This document shows positions 36,390 through 45,493 of a stretch of DNA of 64,000 nucleotides, in pieces (the first letter of the stretch is position 1; each line of letters starts with the position of its first letter). A program made the position numbers and the translations under genes. The notes beneath the pieces were generated by a model. It was not told where the DNA came from and did not search any database. It saw only the letters and a list, made by a program, of their open reading frames with translations. Source of the stretch: Puniceibacterium sediminis (GTDB lineage: Bacteria; Pseudomonadota; Alphaproteobacteria; Rhodobacterales; Rhodobacteraceae). Location: NCBI RefSeq assembly GCF_900188035.1, contig NZ_FZNN01000011.1:62001-126000 (forward strand). Reading direction: 5' to 3'.

Positions 36390-37460
36390 TTAGGCGTCAT
36401 CTTCGGGTTCTACGATCATACCGGGCAATTTGAAGCGCACCGTGCTGCCCTGTCCGCCCCCGGTTTTGTCGACCCGGATCGTGCCCCGGCGGGCCAGAAT
36501 GAGGTTGCGCACCGCCAGCAGGCCGAAACCGCTGCTGGTCTGGCAGACACCGTTGTCGGAAAACAGGTTTTCCGCGTCAGCAAAGCCGTTGCCATTATCG
36601 GTGACCGCCATTTCAATATATTCGGAACCCGTTTCGCTGGGTTCAAGGTCGATCTTTACCGAAAGCTGGCCCTTTCCGCCATGCTTCAGGGCATTGTCCA
36701 CCAGGTTGCGCAGAACGATATGAACGGCCGTCATGTCGGCGTAGAGCATATGGTCGGGCCAGGTGATGCGATGCGCGCCGGAAGGGTCGAGCACGGCGGC
36801 GATGTTTTCGCACAACACGGCCAGTCTGAAGGTTCTGGGCGGGGTTTCCATGGTTCGGGACTGGCTGACCTTGAGCACATCCGAAATCAGAACCGAAGCC
36901 TTTTCCGCGATATTATCAAGGTCGTCGAGCAGGTCGATCTTGCCATCGCCCATGTCGACAAAGTCTTCGCGCAGTTCCGAACCGATATAGCGGATGTGAC
37001 GCAGCGGCGTGCGCAGGTCATGGGCCGCAAGAGAGACAAACTGCTCCATTTCGGATTGTTTGGTCTGCATCTGCGCGCAGAGTTCCAGCGCCTTTTTTTC
37101 GGTGGTTGCATTGATGACGGTGGCGACCACATGGCTGATTTTGCCATCGCCGTTCAGCACCGGCGTCAATCTGGTGCGCAACCACAGGTTGCCATTTTCG
37201 GATGGCCATTCGGTGTCATAGGAGCAGGGCTGTGCGCTGTTCATCGCTTCGATATGGCGGGACAGCGCGTTCTGGCCGATGCGGCCGGGAAATACCTCGT
37301 CAAAGGTCTTTCCCTGAACCTGTTCAAGTGTGCAGGTCAGGGAATTCCGCGCCACGGCGTTGAAAAAGGCGATGCGCGGCACGCCGTCCGGATGCGGCAC
37401 AAAGACGTAGATCGCCGTTGCGATGTCGTCGAAAGCACGGAAGTCATTCTGCTGCATCAT
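36390..37460 (-). CDS. Soluble PAS-domain sensor histidine kinase
   Basis: The 356-residue protein has no membrane segment. Residues 8-120 form a PAS-like sensor domain (IAFFNAVARNSLTC, then WLRTRLTPVLNGDGKISHVVATV). A HisKA box follows with His147 (AAHDLRTPLRHI). The ATPase domain has VLRNLVDNALKHGGKG, VTDNGNGFADAE and FGLLAVRNLILARRGTIRV. No response-regulator gene is adjacent, so its partner is unknown. It lies between cvpA and purF, which are next to each other in many bacteria. Expression together with those genes is possible, although the gaps (89 and 189 bp) allow separate promoters. Confidence 0.9.
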   Translation of the reverse strand: MMQQNDFRAFDDIATAIYVFVPHPDGVPRIAFFNAVARNSLTCTLEQVQGKTFDEVFPGRIGQNALSRHIEAMNSAQPCSYDTEWPSENGNLWLRTRLTPVLNGDGKISHVVATVINATTEKKALELCAQMQTKQSEMEQFVSLAAHDLRTPLRHIRYIGSELREDFVDMGDGKIDLLDDLDNIAEKASVLISDVLKVSQSRTMETPPRTFRLAVLCENIAAVLDPSGAHRITWPDHMLYADMTAVHIVLRNLVDNALKHGGKGQLSVKIDLEPSETGSEYIEMAVTDNGNGFADAENLFSDNGVCQTSSGFGLLAVRNLILARRGTIRVDKTGGGQGSTVRFKLPGMIVEPEDDA

Positions 37461-37549
37461 GCCGGGTTCCTAGAGGAAACTGGGCATAAGAGGGGGGCTA
37501 CGGGTTAAAAAAACATGAATCTGGCTGAGTCGCGGCCCTGCCGAACCGA

Positions 37550-38122
37550 TCAGGCGTCGTTCGGTCCCGGTGCGGCGCAAACATCGACCAGCTGTTCATA
37601 TTGCGTGGTGATCCAGCCAAGCGCCTGTTCGGGATTCTGTTCTTCGATCTTGGCGGTGAAGCGGGTGAAAACGGCGGCAGAGCGGCTGTCGTCGATCATC
37701 GGAACATCCTGCGAGGTCAGCACCGTGCTGTAGACAAAGAAGGCCACCGCCACCAGAAGCACACCGCGCGCAACGCCGAACAAAAAGCCAAGACCCTGAT
37801 CGATGCCGCCAAACAACGACCGCTGCACCAGCGAGGAAAGAAGCGGCGTGAAGAAGGACACGACGATCAGCGCGGCGGCAAAGACCCCCGCAAAGGCGGC
37901 GATAATGCTGAGTTCGCAGCTGTCGGACAGAAAAGAGCCGATCATCGGCAATTCCTTGACCAGCGGCTGCACCTGTGGCGCGAACAGGAGGGCGATGAAG
38001 CCGGCAAAAATCCATCCGGCAATCGCCATGACTTCGCGTACCAATCCGCGCGAATAGGCAAGTAGCGCCGATAGCACGATGACGACGGCAACGATGCCAT
38101 CCACTGCGGTAAAACCTTCCAT
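37550..38122 (-). CDS. cvpA: CvpA family membrane protein
   Basis: CvpA is an inner-membrane protein first linked to colicin V production and later to envelope stress. The 190-residue protein begins MEGFTAVDGIVAVVIVLSAL and has four predicted helices. The conserved YSRGLVREVMAIAGWIFA follows the first, and the GIDQGLGFLFGVARGVLLVA block lies in the last third. The frame is open far upstream through the radA 3' end, but this ATG gives the family N-terminus. It lies 32 bp after radA. Confidence 0.93.
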   Translation of the reverse strand: MEGFTAVDGIVAVVIVLSALLAYSRGLVREVMAIAGWIFAGFIALLFAPQVQPLVKELPMIGSFLSDSCELSIIAAFAGVFAAALIVVSFFTPLLSSLVQRSLFGGIDQGLGFLFGVARGVLLVAVAFFVYSTVLTSQDVPMIDDSRSAAVFTRFTAKIEEQNPEQALGWITTQYEQLVDVCAAPGPNDA

Positions 38123-38154
38123 CGGCCTCTTGCCTCTTTCCTTTTTGGTGGCGC

Positions 38155-39522
38155 CTAACCAGCGCCGAACAGATCGCCCACAAAGGCAGTCAGATCGCCC
38201 ATCTGCTGGAGCTTCATGCCTGTGGCCGCCCCCGCTTTGCCGCCCGACGGGGCGATGGCGCTGGTGAAACCAAGTTTCTGCGCCTCTTTCAACCTGTTTT
38301 CGGTCTGGCTCACCGGTCTGAGAGCGCCAGATAGGCTGATTTCCCCGAAAACCACCGTTTCCGGGGGGAGTGCGACGTCTTCGCGCGCGGAAAGCAGCGC
38401 GGCGGCAACGGCCAGATCGGCGGCCGGTTCGCTGATTTTCATCCCGCCGGCCACGTTCAGGTACACATCGAGCCCCGCAAAGGGGATGCCGCAGCGCGCT
38501 TCGAGCACGGCGAGAATCATCGCAAGCCGCCCGCCGTCCCAGCCGACAACCGTGCGGCGGGGTTGGGAATGCGGGCTGGGCGCGACCAGTGCCTGGAGTT
38601 CGCAAAGCACCGGGCGGGTGCCTTCGATGCCGGCAAAAACCACCGATCCCGGGCTGGGCTGGCCACGTTCGGACAGGAACAGCGCCGAGGGGTTGGTGAC
38701 CTCGGCCAAACCCGCGCCGGTCATCTCAAACACGCCGATTTCATCCGCCGGGCCAAAGCGGTTCTTGACCGCGCGCAGGATGCGGAACTGGTGGCCGCGT
38801 TCGCCCTCAAAGTACAGCACGGTGTCGACCATGTGTTCGACAACGCGCGGCCCGGCGATCTGGCCGTCCTTGGTGACATGGCCGACAAGGATCACCGACA
38901 TGCCAGAGCGTTTGGCGAAAGAAGTCAGCTCATGCGCGGCGGCACGGACCTGAGAGACGCTGCCCGGGGCGGATTCGACATTGTCGGACCACATGGTCTG
39001 GATCGAATCGATGATCACCAGATCCGGGCGTTCCTGTTCCAGCGTGGTCAGGATGTCGCGCAGATTGGTCTCAGCCGCCAGTTTCACCGGTGCGTCGGCA
39101 AGGCCAAGGCGTTGCGCGCGCATCCGGACCTGAGCCGAGGCTTCTTCGCCGCTGGCATAGATCACCTTGAGTCCCGCGCGGGCGAACATCGCGGCACCCT
39201 GTAGCAGCAGCGTGGATTTACCAATGCCGGGGTCACCGCCGACAAGGATGGCAGAGGAGGGCACAAGCCCGCCGCCCAGAACGCGGTCAAGTTCCGACAG
39301 GCCCGAGGCAACGCGCGGCGGGGCGGGTTCGGTGCTGGAAAGGTCTGTCAGCGGCACGGCGCGGCCACGTCCCCCAAGGCTTTTCTTGGCGGGACCTGCC
39401 TTTGACAGGGGGGCCTCTTCGGAAATGGTGTTCCAGGCGCCACAGGCTTCGCACCGCCCGGCCCATTTGGTGGTGGCGTTGCTGCAGGCGGCGCAGACGT
39501 AATTGGCGGAAGCTTTGGCCAT
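38155..39522 (-). CDS. radA: DNA repair protein RadA
   Basis: RadA is a RecA-like ATPase that drives branch migration of recombination intermediates. The 455-residue protein has an N-terminal zinc finger with Cys10, Cys13, Cys24 and Cys27. The RecA core has Walker A GDPGIGKST and the RadA-specific KNRFG motif (RAVKNRFGPADEIGVFEM). A Lon-like C-terminal domain (GLDVYLNVAGGMKISEPAADLA) completes it. ATG 10 codons upstream is possible, but MAKASANYVC matches the family start. cvpA follows at 32 bp. Confidence 0.97.
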   Translation of the reverse strand: MAKASANYVCAACSNATTKWAGRCEACGAWNTISEEAPLSKAGPAKKSLGGRGRAVPLTDLSSTEPAPPRVASGLSELDRVLGGGLVPSSAILVGGDPGIGKSTLLLQGAAMFARAGLKVIYASGEEASAQVRMRAQRLGLADAPVKLAAETNLRDILTTLEQERPDLVIIDSIQTMWSDNVESAPGSVSQVRAAAHELTSFAKRSGMSVILVGHVTKDGQIAGPRVVEHMVDTVLYFEGERGHQFRILRAVKNRFGPADEIGVFEMTGAGLAEVTNPSALFLSERGQPSPGSVVFAGIEGTRPVLCELQALVAPSPHSQPRRTVVGWDGGRLAMILAVLEARCGIPFAGLDVYLNVAGGMKISEPAADLAVAAALLSAREDVALPPETVVFGEISLSGALRPVSQTENRLKEAQKLGFTSAIAPSGGKAGAATGMKLQQMGDLTAFVGDLFGAG

Positions 39523-39595
39523 GGCGATCTTGTGGCCCAAGGGGGCGGGCATCGCAAGGGGGTGTGTCGCGTCAGGTTTGCGCCACGGGCGCGGT

Positions 39596-39982
39596 TCAGA
39601 ACAGCGTCACGATCCAGAGGCCAAGCAACCCCAGAACCAGCGCGCCGTTGAGCCAGTCAAGCAGCCAAAGGCGGCGCACGGGCAGGAAGGCCGAAACGAA
39701 GAACACTGCGGACAGTGTGAGCGGAACGGTCAGGCCCTGACCCTGCGCCAGCATGCGGGCGGCGGGGCCGTACCATGGGTGCGTCGTCAGCCCCAGCGCC
39801 GGGGCAAAGGTGGTCAGGATCGCAGCAGCACAGAGCAGCAGGACCGCCAGCGCCAGAAGGCGGCTTGGTCCGCGGCCCGCCGCACTGCGGACCAGCGCGA
39901 GGACCAGCAGCAGTTCAAGAAACACGAACCGTTTGACAAAGATCAGGGCGATCAGGGTCGGGTTGGGTTCGAAAAGGCTCAT
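39596..39982 (-). CDS. Small four-helix membrane protein, unknown function
   Basis: The 128-residue protein (start MSLFEPNPTL) has about four hydrophobic helices, at roughly residues 9-30, 38-58, 78-98 and 104-126, with short charged loops. I do not recognise a characterised family. It lies between alr (25 bp upstream) and radA (73 bp downstream) on the same strand, so it is probably cotranscribed with them. A start 21 codons further upstream would overlap alr and looks less likely. Confidence 0.75.
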   Translation of the reverse strand: MSLFEPNPTLIALIFVKRFVFLELLLVLALVRSAAGRGPSRLLALAVLLLCAAAILTTFAPALGLTTHPWYGPAARMLAQGQGLTVPLTLSAVFFVSAFLPVRRLWLLDWLNGALVLGLLGLWIVTLF

Positions 39983-40007
39983 GTGGCACCTGTGTTGGGG
40001 CGGGCGC

Positions 40008-41045
40008 TCAGGCCCCGGTGTAGCGCCGTTCATAGCGCGCGCCAAGCGAGGTCAGGATTTCGTAGCCGATGGTTCCGGCGGCCTCTGCAAGGGTGTCGAT
40101 GTCCTGATGTCGACCCAGAAGATCAACCGTATCGGGCGCTGTTTTCAGCGCGCTCACATCCACAGCGATCAGATCCATGGAAATGCGGCCAATGATCTTG
40201 CAGCGCGTGTCGCCGACATAGACATGTGCCCTTGGCCCCATGGCGCGCAGGATGCCATCGGCATAGCCCGCCGCAATCGTGGCCACGCGGGTGACGCCCT
40301 GAGCGACCCATGAATTGCCGTAGCCGACGCTTTCACCAATGGCGACATCGCGGGTCTGGATCACCGGAATCGACAGTTGCACAACGGGCCGCGCATCATC
40401 AAAGGGCTGGCCGCCGTACATCCCGATGCCGGGGCGCGTCACGTCAAAATGATAATCCGGCCCCAGCAGGATGCCGCCCGTCGCGGCGAGCGAGCGCGGC
40501 GCGTCGATCCCGTCTGTCATCTGCTGAAAGACGTGCAGCTGCCGGGCATTCATCTCATGCGTGGGCTCATCGGCGCAGGCAAGATGGCTCATCACCAGTG
40601 TCGGATGCTGGGCGAGGGCAATTTCACGCAGGGCGGACCATTCCGATGGCTCCATCCCCAGACGGTTCATCCCGGTATCCAGCTGGATGCCAAAGGAATG
40701 CCCGGGCAATGCCTCGACGTGGCGCAGCATCTGGTCGACCGAGTTGATCATCGGGGTCAGTTGCGCGGCCTTCAACAGCGGCGCGTCGCCCGCCATATGG
40801 CCGGAAAAGACGTTGATTTCGGGGCCTGATCCCAGCGCCTTGCGCAGGGCGGCGCCTTCTTCGGCGAGGGCGACAAAAAAGCGCCGCACGCCTTCGATGG
40901 CCAGCATGTTGGCAACACGCCCGGCACCAAGGCCATAGGCATCCGCCTTCACCACGGCACCGGTTTCGGTGTCCGAATTGGCGGAAAGGCTGCGCCAGTT
41001 ATGGCGCAGTGCGGCAAGATCTATAGTCAAAACAGTTTGAGCCAT
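40008..41045 (-). CDS. alr: Alanine racemase
   Basis: Alr interconverts L- and D-alanine with pyridoxal phosphate, giving D-alanine for peptidoglycan. The 345-residue protein begins [20 protein letters not shown]. It has the PLP-lysine motif [13 protein letters not shown], the GMNRLGM block, the catalytic tyrosine in VGYGNSWVA and the C-terminal MDLIAVDVS. The frame continues 15 codons upstream with two further ATGs, so the start is not certain. cobT is divergent from it. Confidence 0.96.
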   Translation of the reverse strand: MAQTVLTIDLAALRHNWRSLSANSDTETGAVVKADAYGLGAGRVANMLAIEGVRRFFVALAEEGAALRKALGSGPEINVFSGHMAGDAPLLKAAQLTPMINSVDQMLRHVEALPGHSFGIQLDTGMNRLGMEPSEWSALREIALAQHPTLVMSHLACADEPTHEMNARQLHVFQQMTDGIDAPRSLAATGGILLGPDYHFDVTRPGIGMYGGQPFDDARPVVQLSIPVIQTRDVAIGESVGYGNSWVAQGVTRVATIAAGYADGILRAMGPRAHVYVGDTRCKIIGRISMDLIAVDVSALKTAPDTVDLLGRHQDIDTLAEAAGTIGYEILTSLGARYERRYTGA

Positions 41046-41189
41046 GGCGCCGTATTTGGCACGTTCCATCCGGGCGTCAAGCGTAAACATGTCGCGCGCG
41101 ATCTGTGGCGTCCTGTGGTCGGCAAATTATGCACCGCCGGGCGGCACTCTTTGGTTGAGCGGCCCCGCCGCCGGGGGTATGCCACGGTT

Positions 41190-42203
41190 ATGAATATGCA
41201 AATCACACCCGAATTCGAAACCGCGCTTCAGCGCCGGATCGATACAAAGACAAAACCGCAGGGTGCCCTGGGCCTGATCGAGGATCTGGCTGCACAGGTG
41301 GCGCGCCTTCAGGGCCGGCTGGATCCGGTGATGGAAAGCTGTGCGCTGATCCTCTTTGCCGCCGATCATGGCATCGCGGAGGAGGGCGTTTCGGCCTATC
41401 CGCCAGCGGTCACCCGGCAGATGGTGCTGAACTTTGCCGGTGGCGGGGCGGCGGCGAACGTCTTTGCCCGAGCGGGTGGCATCGACCTGCGGGTGGTCAA
41501 CGCCGGGGTTATCGGCGGGCCTTTCGATCTGCCACAGATCGAGGATCGACCGCTGGGCGAGGGCACGGCGAGCTTTCTGAACGGGCCGGCGATGTCTGCG
41601 CAGCAGTTGGACCGGGCGCTGGAGATCGGGCGCGACCTTGGGGCCGATGGAACGTTCCAGGCGATGGCTTTTGGCGAGATGGGCATCGGCAACACCTCTG
41701 CCGCGTCGGTCATGGCGCACAAGCTGACCGGCATGGCGCTGGACACGCTTGTGGGGCGCGGTACGGGCCTTGAGGATGCTAGTCTGGCACATAAACGTGT
41801 GGTGCTGGGCACGGCGGCAGCGCGGACCGGAGAGTTGTCGGCGCGCGAGGTTCTGCAAGAATACGGCGGTTTCGAAATCGCAATGATGACCGGCGCGATG
41901 CTGGGCGCCGCCGACGCGGGCCGGGTGGTGCTGGTGGACGGGTTTATTGCCAGCGTTTCGGCGCTTGCCGCCTGCGCATTGGACCCCGGCGCCCGCGCGG
42001 CGATGGTGTTTGCGCACCGATCCGCCGAATCCGGGCATGGTGCCGTGCTGGATGCGCTGGACGCCGCGCCGCTGCTAAGTCTGAACATGCGGCTTGGCGA
42101 AGGATCGGGGGCTGCGCTGGCCTGGCCGTTGCTGCGCGCTGCGGTTGCCATGCTGAACGAAATGGCAAGCTTTGAGTCGGCCGGCGTGTCGGGACCGGCC
42201 TGA
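41190..42203 (+). CDS. cobT: Nicotinate-nucleotide--dimethylbenzimidazole phosphoribosyltransferase
   Basis: CobT makes alpha-ribazole 5'-phosphate from dimethylbenzimidazole and nicotinate mononucleotide, for the lower ligand of cobalamin. The 337-residue protein has TKPQGALGLIEDLAAQVARLQ near the N-terminus, LILFAADHGIAEEGVSAYPPAVTRQMV, and FGEMGIGNTSAAS. The C-terminal MRLGEGSGAALAWPLLRAA contains the catalytic glutamate. The start could be ATG 41190 or 41196. It is the first gene of a cobT-cobS-cobC run and divergent from alr. I see no cobalamin riboswitch in the 144-bp leader. Confidence 0.97.
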   Translation: MNMQITPEFETALQRRIDTKTKPQGALGLIEDLAAQVARLQGRLDPVMESCALILFAADHGIAEEGVSAYPPAVTRQMVLNFAGGGAAANVFARAGGIDLRVVNAGVIGGPFDLPQIEDRPLGEGTASFLNGPAMSAQQLDRALEIGRDLGADGTFQAMAFGEMGIGNTSAASVMAHKLTGMALDTLVGRGTGLEDASLAHKRVVLGTAAARTGELSAREVLQEYGGFEIAMMTGAMLGAADAGRVVLVDGFIASVSALAACALDPGARAAMVFAHRSAESGHGAVLDALDAAPLLSLNMRLGEGSGAALAWPLLRAAVAMLNEMASFESAGVSGPA

Positions 42204-42204
42204 C

Positions 42205-42984
42205 GTGGGACAACCGTTTCAAGAGAATGCAAAGACCGAATGGGGGCTGTTCCTGCTGGCGGTGCAGTTCCTGACCCGCCTTCCGGTGCCCCGGGATCTG
42301 CCGTTTTCTGATGATTTGCTGATCCGGGCGACCAAATATTACCCGCTGGTCGGTCTGCTGATCGGTTCGATCGGGGCGCTGGTATTGGTCATTTCCGAAG
42401 GTTGGCTGGGGATGCCGGTGGCGGTGATCCTGTCACTGGCGGCGACGCTGGCAGCCACGGGGGCGTTTCACGAGGATGGTCTGGCGGATGCAGCTGACGG
42501 GCTTTGGGGCGGGTTGACGCGCGAGCGGCGGCTGGAGATCATGCGCGACAGCCGTATCGGCACCTATGGCGCGGTGATGCTGGGCGTGGTGCTGGCGCTG
42601 AAGGTCACGCTGCTGATGAGTTTCGCACCCGGGGTGGCGGCCTGGCTGCTGATCCTGGGGCATGTACTGGGGCGGATGTCTGCGGTGCATGTGATCGCCA
42701 CCACGGGATATGCCCGCCACAGCGGGGCAAAGTTCGTTGCCCCCACGGTGACACCGGATGGTTATCGTGTCGCGCTGGTCCTGTCGCTGGTTGTGCTGTT
42801 CGCAGGGATGCTGGTGCTGGGGGCTGGTGCGGCGCTCTGGGGTCTGATGCTGTGTATCCTGTTGGCACAGGCGGTTCGGCGGATCTGCCTGCGCAAGATC
42901 GGGGGCTATACCGGCGACTGTCTGGGCGCGACCCAGCAGTTTGGTGAGTTGGGGATCTATCTGGGCGTTGCTCTTTGGCTATAA
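42205..42984 (+). CDS. cobS: Adenosylcobinamide-GDP ribazoletransferase (cobalamin synthase)
   Basis: CobS is the inner-membrane enzyme that joins adenosylcobinamide-GDP and alpha-ribazole(-phosphate). The 259-residue protein has the conserved N-terminal block AVQFLTRLPVP and the acidic active-site motif AFHEDGLADAADGLWGG. It has about six hydrophobic helices and the C-terminal GGYTGDCLGATQQ. Start at GTG 42205, 2 bp after the cobT stop, gives a normal N-terminus; TTG 42172 is a weaker alternative. Its end overlaps the cobC start by 10 bp. Confidence 0.95.
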   Translation: MGQPFQENAKTEWGLFLLAVQFLTRLPVPRDLPFSDDLLIRATKYYPLVGLLIGSIGALVLVISEGWLGMPVAVILSLAATLAATGAFHEDGLADAADGLWGGLTRERRLEIMRDSRIGTYGAVMLGVVLALKVTLLMSFAPGVAAWLLILGHVLGRMSAVHVIATTGYARHSGAKFVAPTVTPDGYRVALVLSLVVLFAGMLVLGAGAALWGLMLCILLAQAVRRICLRKIGGYTGDCLGATQQFGELGIYLGVALWL

Positions 42985-43478
42985 CCCTTGTGCGCCACAC
43001 CCGGCCGGATGTGGCCGAGGGGCTGTGTTACGGGCGCACGGATTTGGGGCTGGCGGCGGGATCCATGGCAGATTGTGACGGGGTGATTACCCGGCTGTCA
43101 TGCCCGACGATGGTGGTTTCTTCGCCTTTGGAACGATGCAGAGTGCTGGCGAGCCGGATTTCGGGGGCCTTTGGCGTTGAACAGACGGTGTCGCAGGACT
43201 TTGCCGAGATGGATTTCGGGCATTGGGAAAACCGCCGCTGGGATGACATCGGGCGCGACGCGCTGGACGCCTGGGCGGCGGATTTTCTGGGATACGCCGG
43301 ACATGGCGGCGAAAGTGTCGCGCAGCTGCGTGACCGTGTGGCGCGGGGACTGGACAGCGTTCCCGAGGGGGCGCTTGTTGTGACCCACGCCGGTGTGATC
43401 AAGGCGGCGCTGGTGCTGCGCGGCGACGCGGCGGGCTGGGATCATCGCCCCGGTTTTGGTGCGGTGGTCAGGGTCTGA
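42975..43478 (+). CDS. cobC: Histidine phosphatase family, probable alpha-ribazole phosphatase
   Basis: The 167-residue protein is a phosphoglycerate-mutase-like phosphatase. It has the catalytic RHT motif at the N-terminus (TLVRHTRPDVAEGLCYGRTD), SSPLERCRVLA, FAEMDFGHWENRRWDDI with the acidic residue, and the second histidine in VVTHAGVI. The match to CobC, together with its position after cobT-cobS and a 10-bp overlap with cobS, supports dephosphorylation of alpha-ribazole phosphate. Translation starts at TTG, giving MAITLVRHTRP; no better start exists. Confidence 0.9.
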   Translation: MAITLVRHTRPDVAEGLCYGRTDLGLAAGSMADCDGVITRLSCPTMVVSSPLERCRVLASRISGAFGVEQTVSQDFAEMDFGHWENRRWDDIGRDALDAWAADFLGYAGHGGESVAQLRDRVARGLDSVPEGALVVTHAGVIKAALVLRGDAAGWDHRPGFGAVVRV

Positions 43479-43611
43479 CAGGCGTGCTCGGGCGTCCCAC
43501 CCGGACCCGCCCTAGCCCGCCTGTGCGCCATGCGGCGCGGGATGTTGATAAGTGGGATCGAGATTTTCAGTGGGGCGTTGCCTGGCAGGGCCGGGAATCT
43601 GCCGAGAAGCG

Positions 43612-43741
43612 GTTCAGGGGCAGCTGTGCCCCTGAACGCGCATCGACCAGTGTTTGGCGATTCGTCCGCGCGTCAAGGACGCGTGCCGCGCCGCGGCAAG
43701 CCGCGGTGGCCTGCGGCCATCCCTGACGCGCAGACGAATCG
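43612..43741. repeat. Structured palindromic element between cobC and dnaB
   Basis: A perfect hairpin with 11-bp arms (GTTCAGGGGCA/TGCCCCTGAAC, loop GCTG) lies at 43612-43637. Nearby, 18-bp arms CGATTCGTCCGCGCGTCA (43658-43675) and TGACGCGCAGACGAATCG (43724-43741) pair with one mismatch around a GC-rich core that itself holds short inverted repeats. It sits between the 3' ends of convergent genes, so transcript termination or a dispersed palindromic repeat are both possible. Confidence 0.7.
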
Positions 43742-43752
43742 CGATTGTGGGG

Positions 43753-45249
43753 TTAAAAGCTGCTGTCGTCGTTGTTCTGCCAGGGTTTCACGAGGTTGCC
43801 GAAGCGGGTGAACTGACCCTCGAACGACAGTTCCACGGTGCCGATGGGGCCGTGACGCTGTTTGCCGATGACGACTTCGGCCTTGCCGTGCAGGCGTTCC
43901 ATTTCCTCTTGCCAGGCGGCCATCTTGTCGAGGTCGTGATCGCCGGGCTTTTCGCGTTCCTTGTAGTATTCTTCGCGGAACACGAACATCACCACGTCGG
44001 CGTCCTGTTCGATCGAGCCGGATTCACGCAGGTCAGACAGCTGCGGGCGCTTGTCTTCGCGGGATTCGACCTGACGCGACAGCTGCGACAGGGCGATCAC
44101 CGGGATGTGGAGTTCCTTGGCGATGGCCTTGAGGCCCATGGTGATTTCCGAAATCTCGTTCACCCGGTTTTCGGATTTTCCGGTGCCGCGCACCAGCTGG
44201 AGATAGTCGACCATCAGCACGTCAAGCCCGTGGGTCCGTTTCAGGCGGCGGGCGCGGGCGGCAAGCTGGCTGATCGGCAGGGCGGGCGTGTCATCGATGT
44301 AAAGCGGGCAGGCCTCAAGCGACTTGGCGGCATCGACGAAGCGGCGGAATTCGGCCTCTGTCATGTCGCCGCGGCGGATCTGTTCGCTGGGCACTTCGGA
44401 GGCCTCGGAGAGGATCCGGGCGGCGAGCTGTTCGGCGCTCATTTCCAGCGAATAGAAACCGACCACGCCGCCTTCGATTGCGCCTTCTGTGCCATCTGCC
44501 TTCAGGCCACGCTTGTAGGCCTTGGCGACGTTGAAGGCGATGTTGGTGGCCAGCGAGGTTTTGCCCATCGACGGACGACCGGCAAGGATCAGCAGGTCAG
44601 AAGGGTGCAATCCGCCAAGTTTCTTGTCCATGTCGGTCAGGCCGGTCGAGATGCCCGAAAGACCGCCTTCGCGCTGGTAGGCGGCGTTGGCGACGTTCAC
44701 GGCGTCCGTCACCGCACGCAGAAAGCTTTGGAAACCGGATTCGGAATTGCCCTGTTCGGCAAGTTTATAAAGCGCCTGTTCCGCTTCGACGATCTGTTCG
44801 CGCGGTTCGTTGGCGACATCGACCTTGGACGCCTTGGCCGAAATATCGCGGCCAAGCGAAATCAGATCGCGGCGGATCGCGAGGTCATAGATCATCTGCG
44901 CATAGTCGCGCACCGCAAAGGAACTGATCGCGGCACCGGCAAGGCGGGCAAGATAAGCAGGGCCGCCAAGTTCCTTGAGGCCTTCGTCATCTTCCATGAA
45001 CGCCTTGAGCGTCACCGGCGAGGCAAGGTTGTTCTTGGCGATGCGGGCGGCAGAGATTTCGTAGATACGGGCATGCACAGGATCAAAGAAATGATGCGCG
45101 CCGATGATCGACGCGACGCGATCATAGATGTCGTTGTTGGTCAGGATGGCACCCAGAAGCTGCTGTTCGGCCTCGATGGAGTGCGGCATGGTTTCCGGCG
45201 CCTGTACCTCGGCCCCTGTTGGATTGAATGCGGTGATTTCGTTCATCAT
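43753..45249 (-). CDS. dnaB: Replicative DNA helicase DnaB
   Basis: DnaB is the hexameric 5'-3' helicase of the replication fork. The 498-residue protein has the N-terminal DnaG-interacting domain (MPHSIEAEQQLLGAILTNN, IYEISAARIAKN). The C-terminal RecA-like domain has Walker A GRPSMGKTSL, Walker B VLMVDYLQL and the ALSQLSRQVE...RESGSIEQDADVV region. I start it at ATG 45249 after CAGGGGC; the next codon is also ATG. It follows pyrE on the same strand with a 244-bp gap containing a DnaA box. Confidence 0.97.
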   Translation of the reverse strand: MMNEITAFNPTGAEVQAPETMPHSIEAEQQLLGAILTNNDIYDRVASIIGAHHFFDPVHARIYEISAARIAKNNLASPVTLKAFMEDDEGLKELGGPAYLARLAGAAISSFAVRDYAQMIYDLAIRRDLISLGRDISAKASKVDVANEPREQIVEAEQALYKLAEQGNSESGFQSFLRAVTDAVNVANAAYQREGGLSGISTGLTDMDKKLGGLHPSDLLILAGRPSMGKTSLATNIAFNVAKAYKRGLKADGTEGAIEGGVVGFYSLEMSAEQLAARILSEASEVPSEQIRRGDMTEAEFRRFVDAAKSLEACPLYIDDTPALPISQLAARARRLKRTHGLDVLMVDYLQLVRGTGKSENRVNEISEITMGLKAIAKELHIPVIALSQLSRQVESREDKRPQLSDLRESGSIEQDADVVMFVFREEYYKEREKPGDHDLDKMAAWQEEMERLHGKAEVVIGKQRHGPIGTVELSFEGQFTRFGNLVKPWQNNDDSSF

Positions 45250-45348
45250 CTGCCCCTGATCTCTGCTCGGATTCGCGCGCCGGTTGAACGGTCTTGCGTG
45301 TTGGGTCGTCATAACAAAAGCCGCAGGTTTGCCCTAGTGGGACAACTC

Positions 45349-45357
45349 TGGGGATAA
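45349..45357 (-). promoter_or_regulatory. DnaA-box-like site
   Basis: TGGGGATAA is the complement of TTATCCCCA, one base from the DnaA consensus TTATCCACA. It lies 100 bp before dnaB and accompanies a perfect box further upstream. Confidence 0.4.
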
Positions 45358-45470
45358 GTTGCGGGAAATGGCAAAGCACCGCTGATGACCAGAAAGTTCA
45401 TTCAACATACGGTATCTTTATGGCACCTGTCCACTATATCCGGGATGGGCAGGCGATTCTTTGCGTCGAT

Positions 45471-45479
45471 TTATCCACA
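45471..45479 (+). promoter_or_regulatory. DnaA box between pyrE and dnaB
   Basis: TTATCCACA is an exact match to the high-affinity DnaA box. It lies 15 bp past the pyrE stop and 222 bp before the dnaB start codon, in the region that would hold a dnaB promoter. Confidence 0.6.
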
Positions 45480-45493
45480 GGGCCGTGGGATAT

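Noticed and set aside
41046-41189. Cobalamin riboswitch upstream of cobT
   Set aside because: The leader is only 144 bp to the divergent alr gene and I cannot find the conserved B12-box sequence.
43654-45357. 567-residue plus-strand frame
   Set aside because: It is antisense to dnaB.
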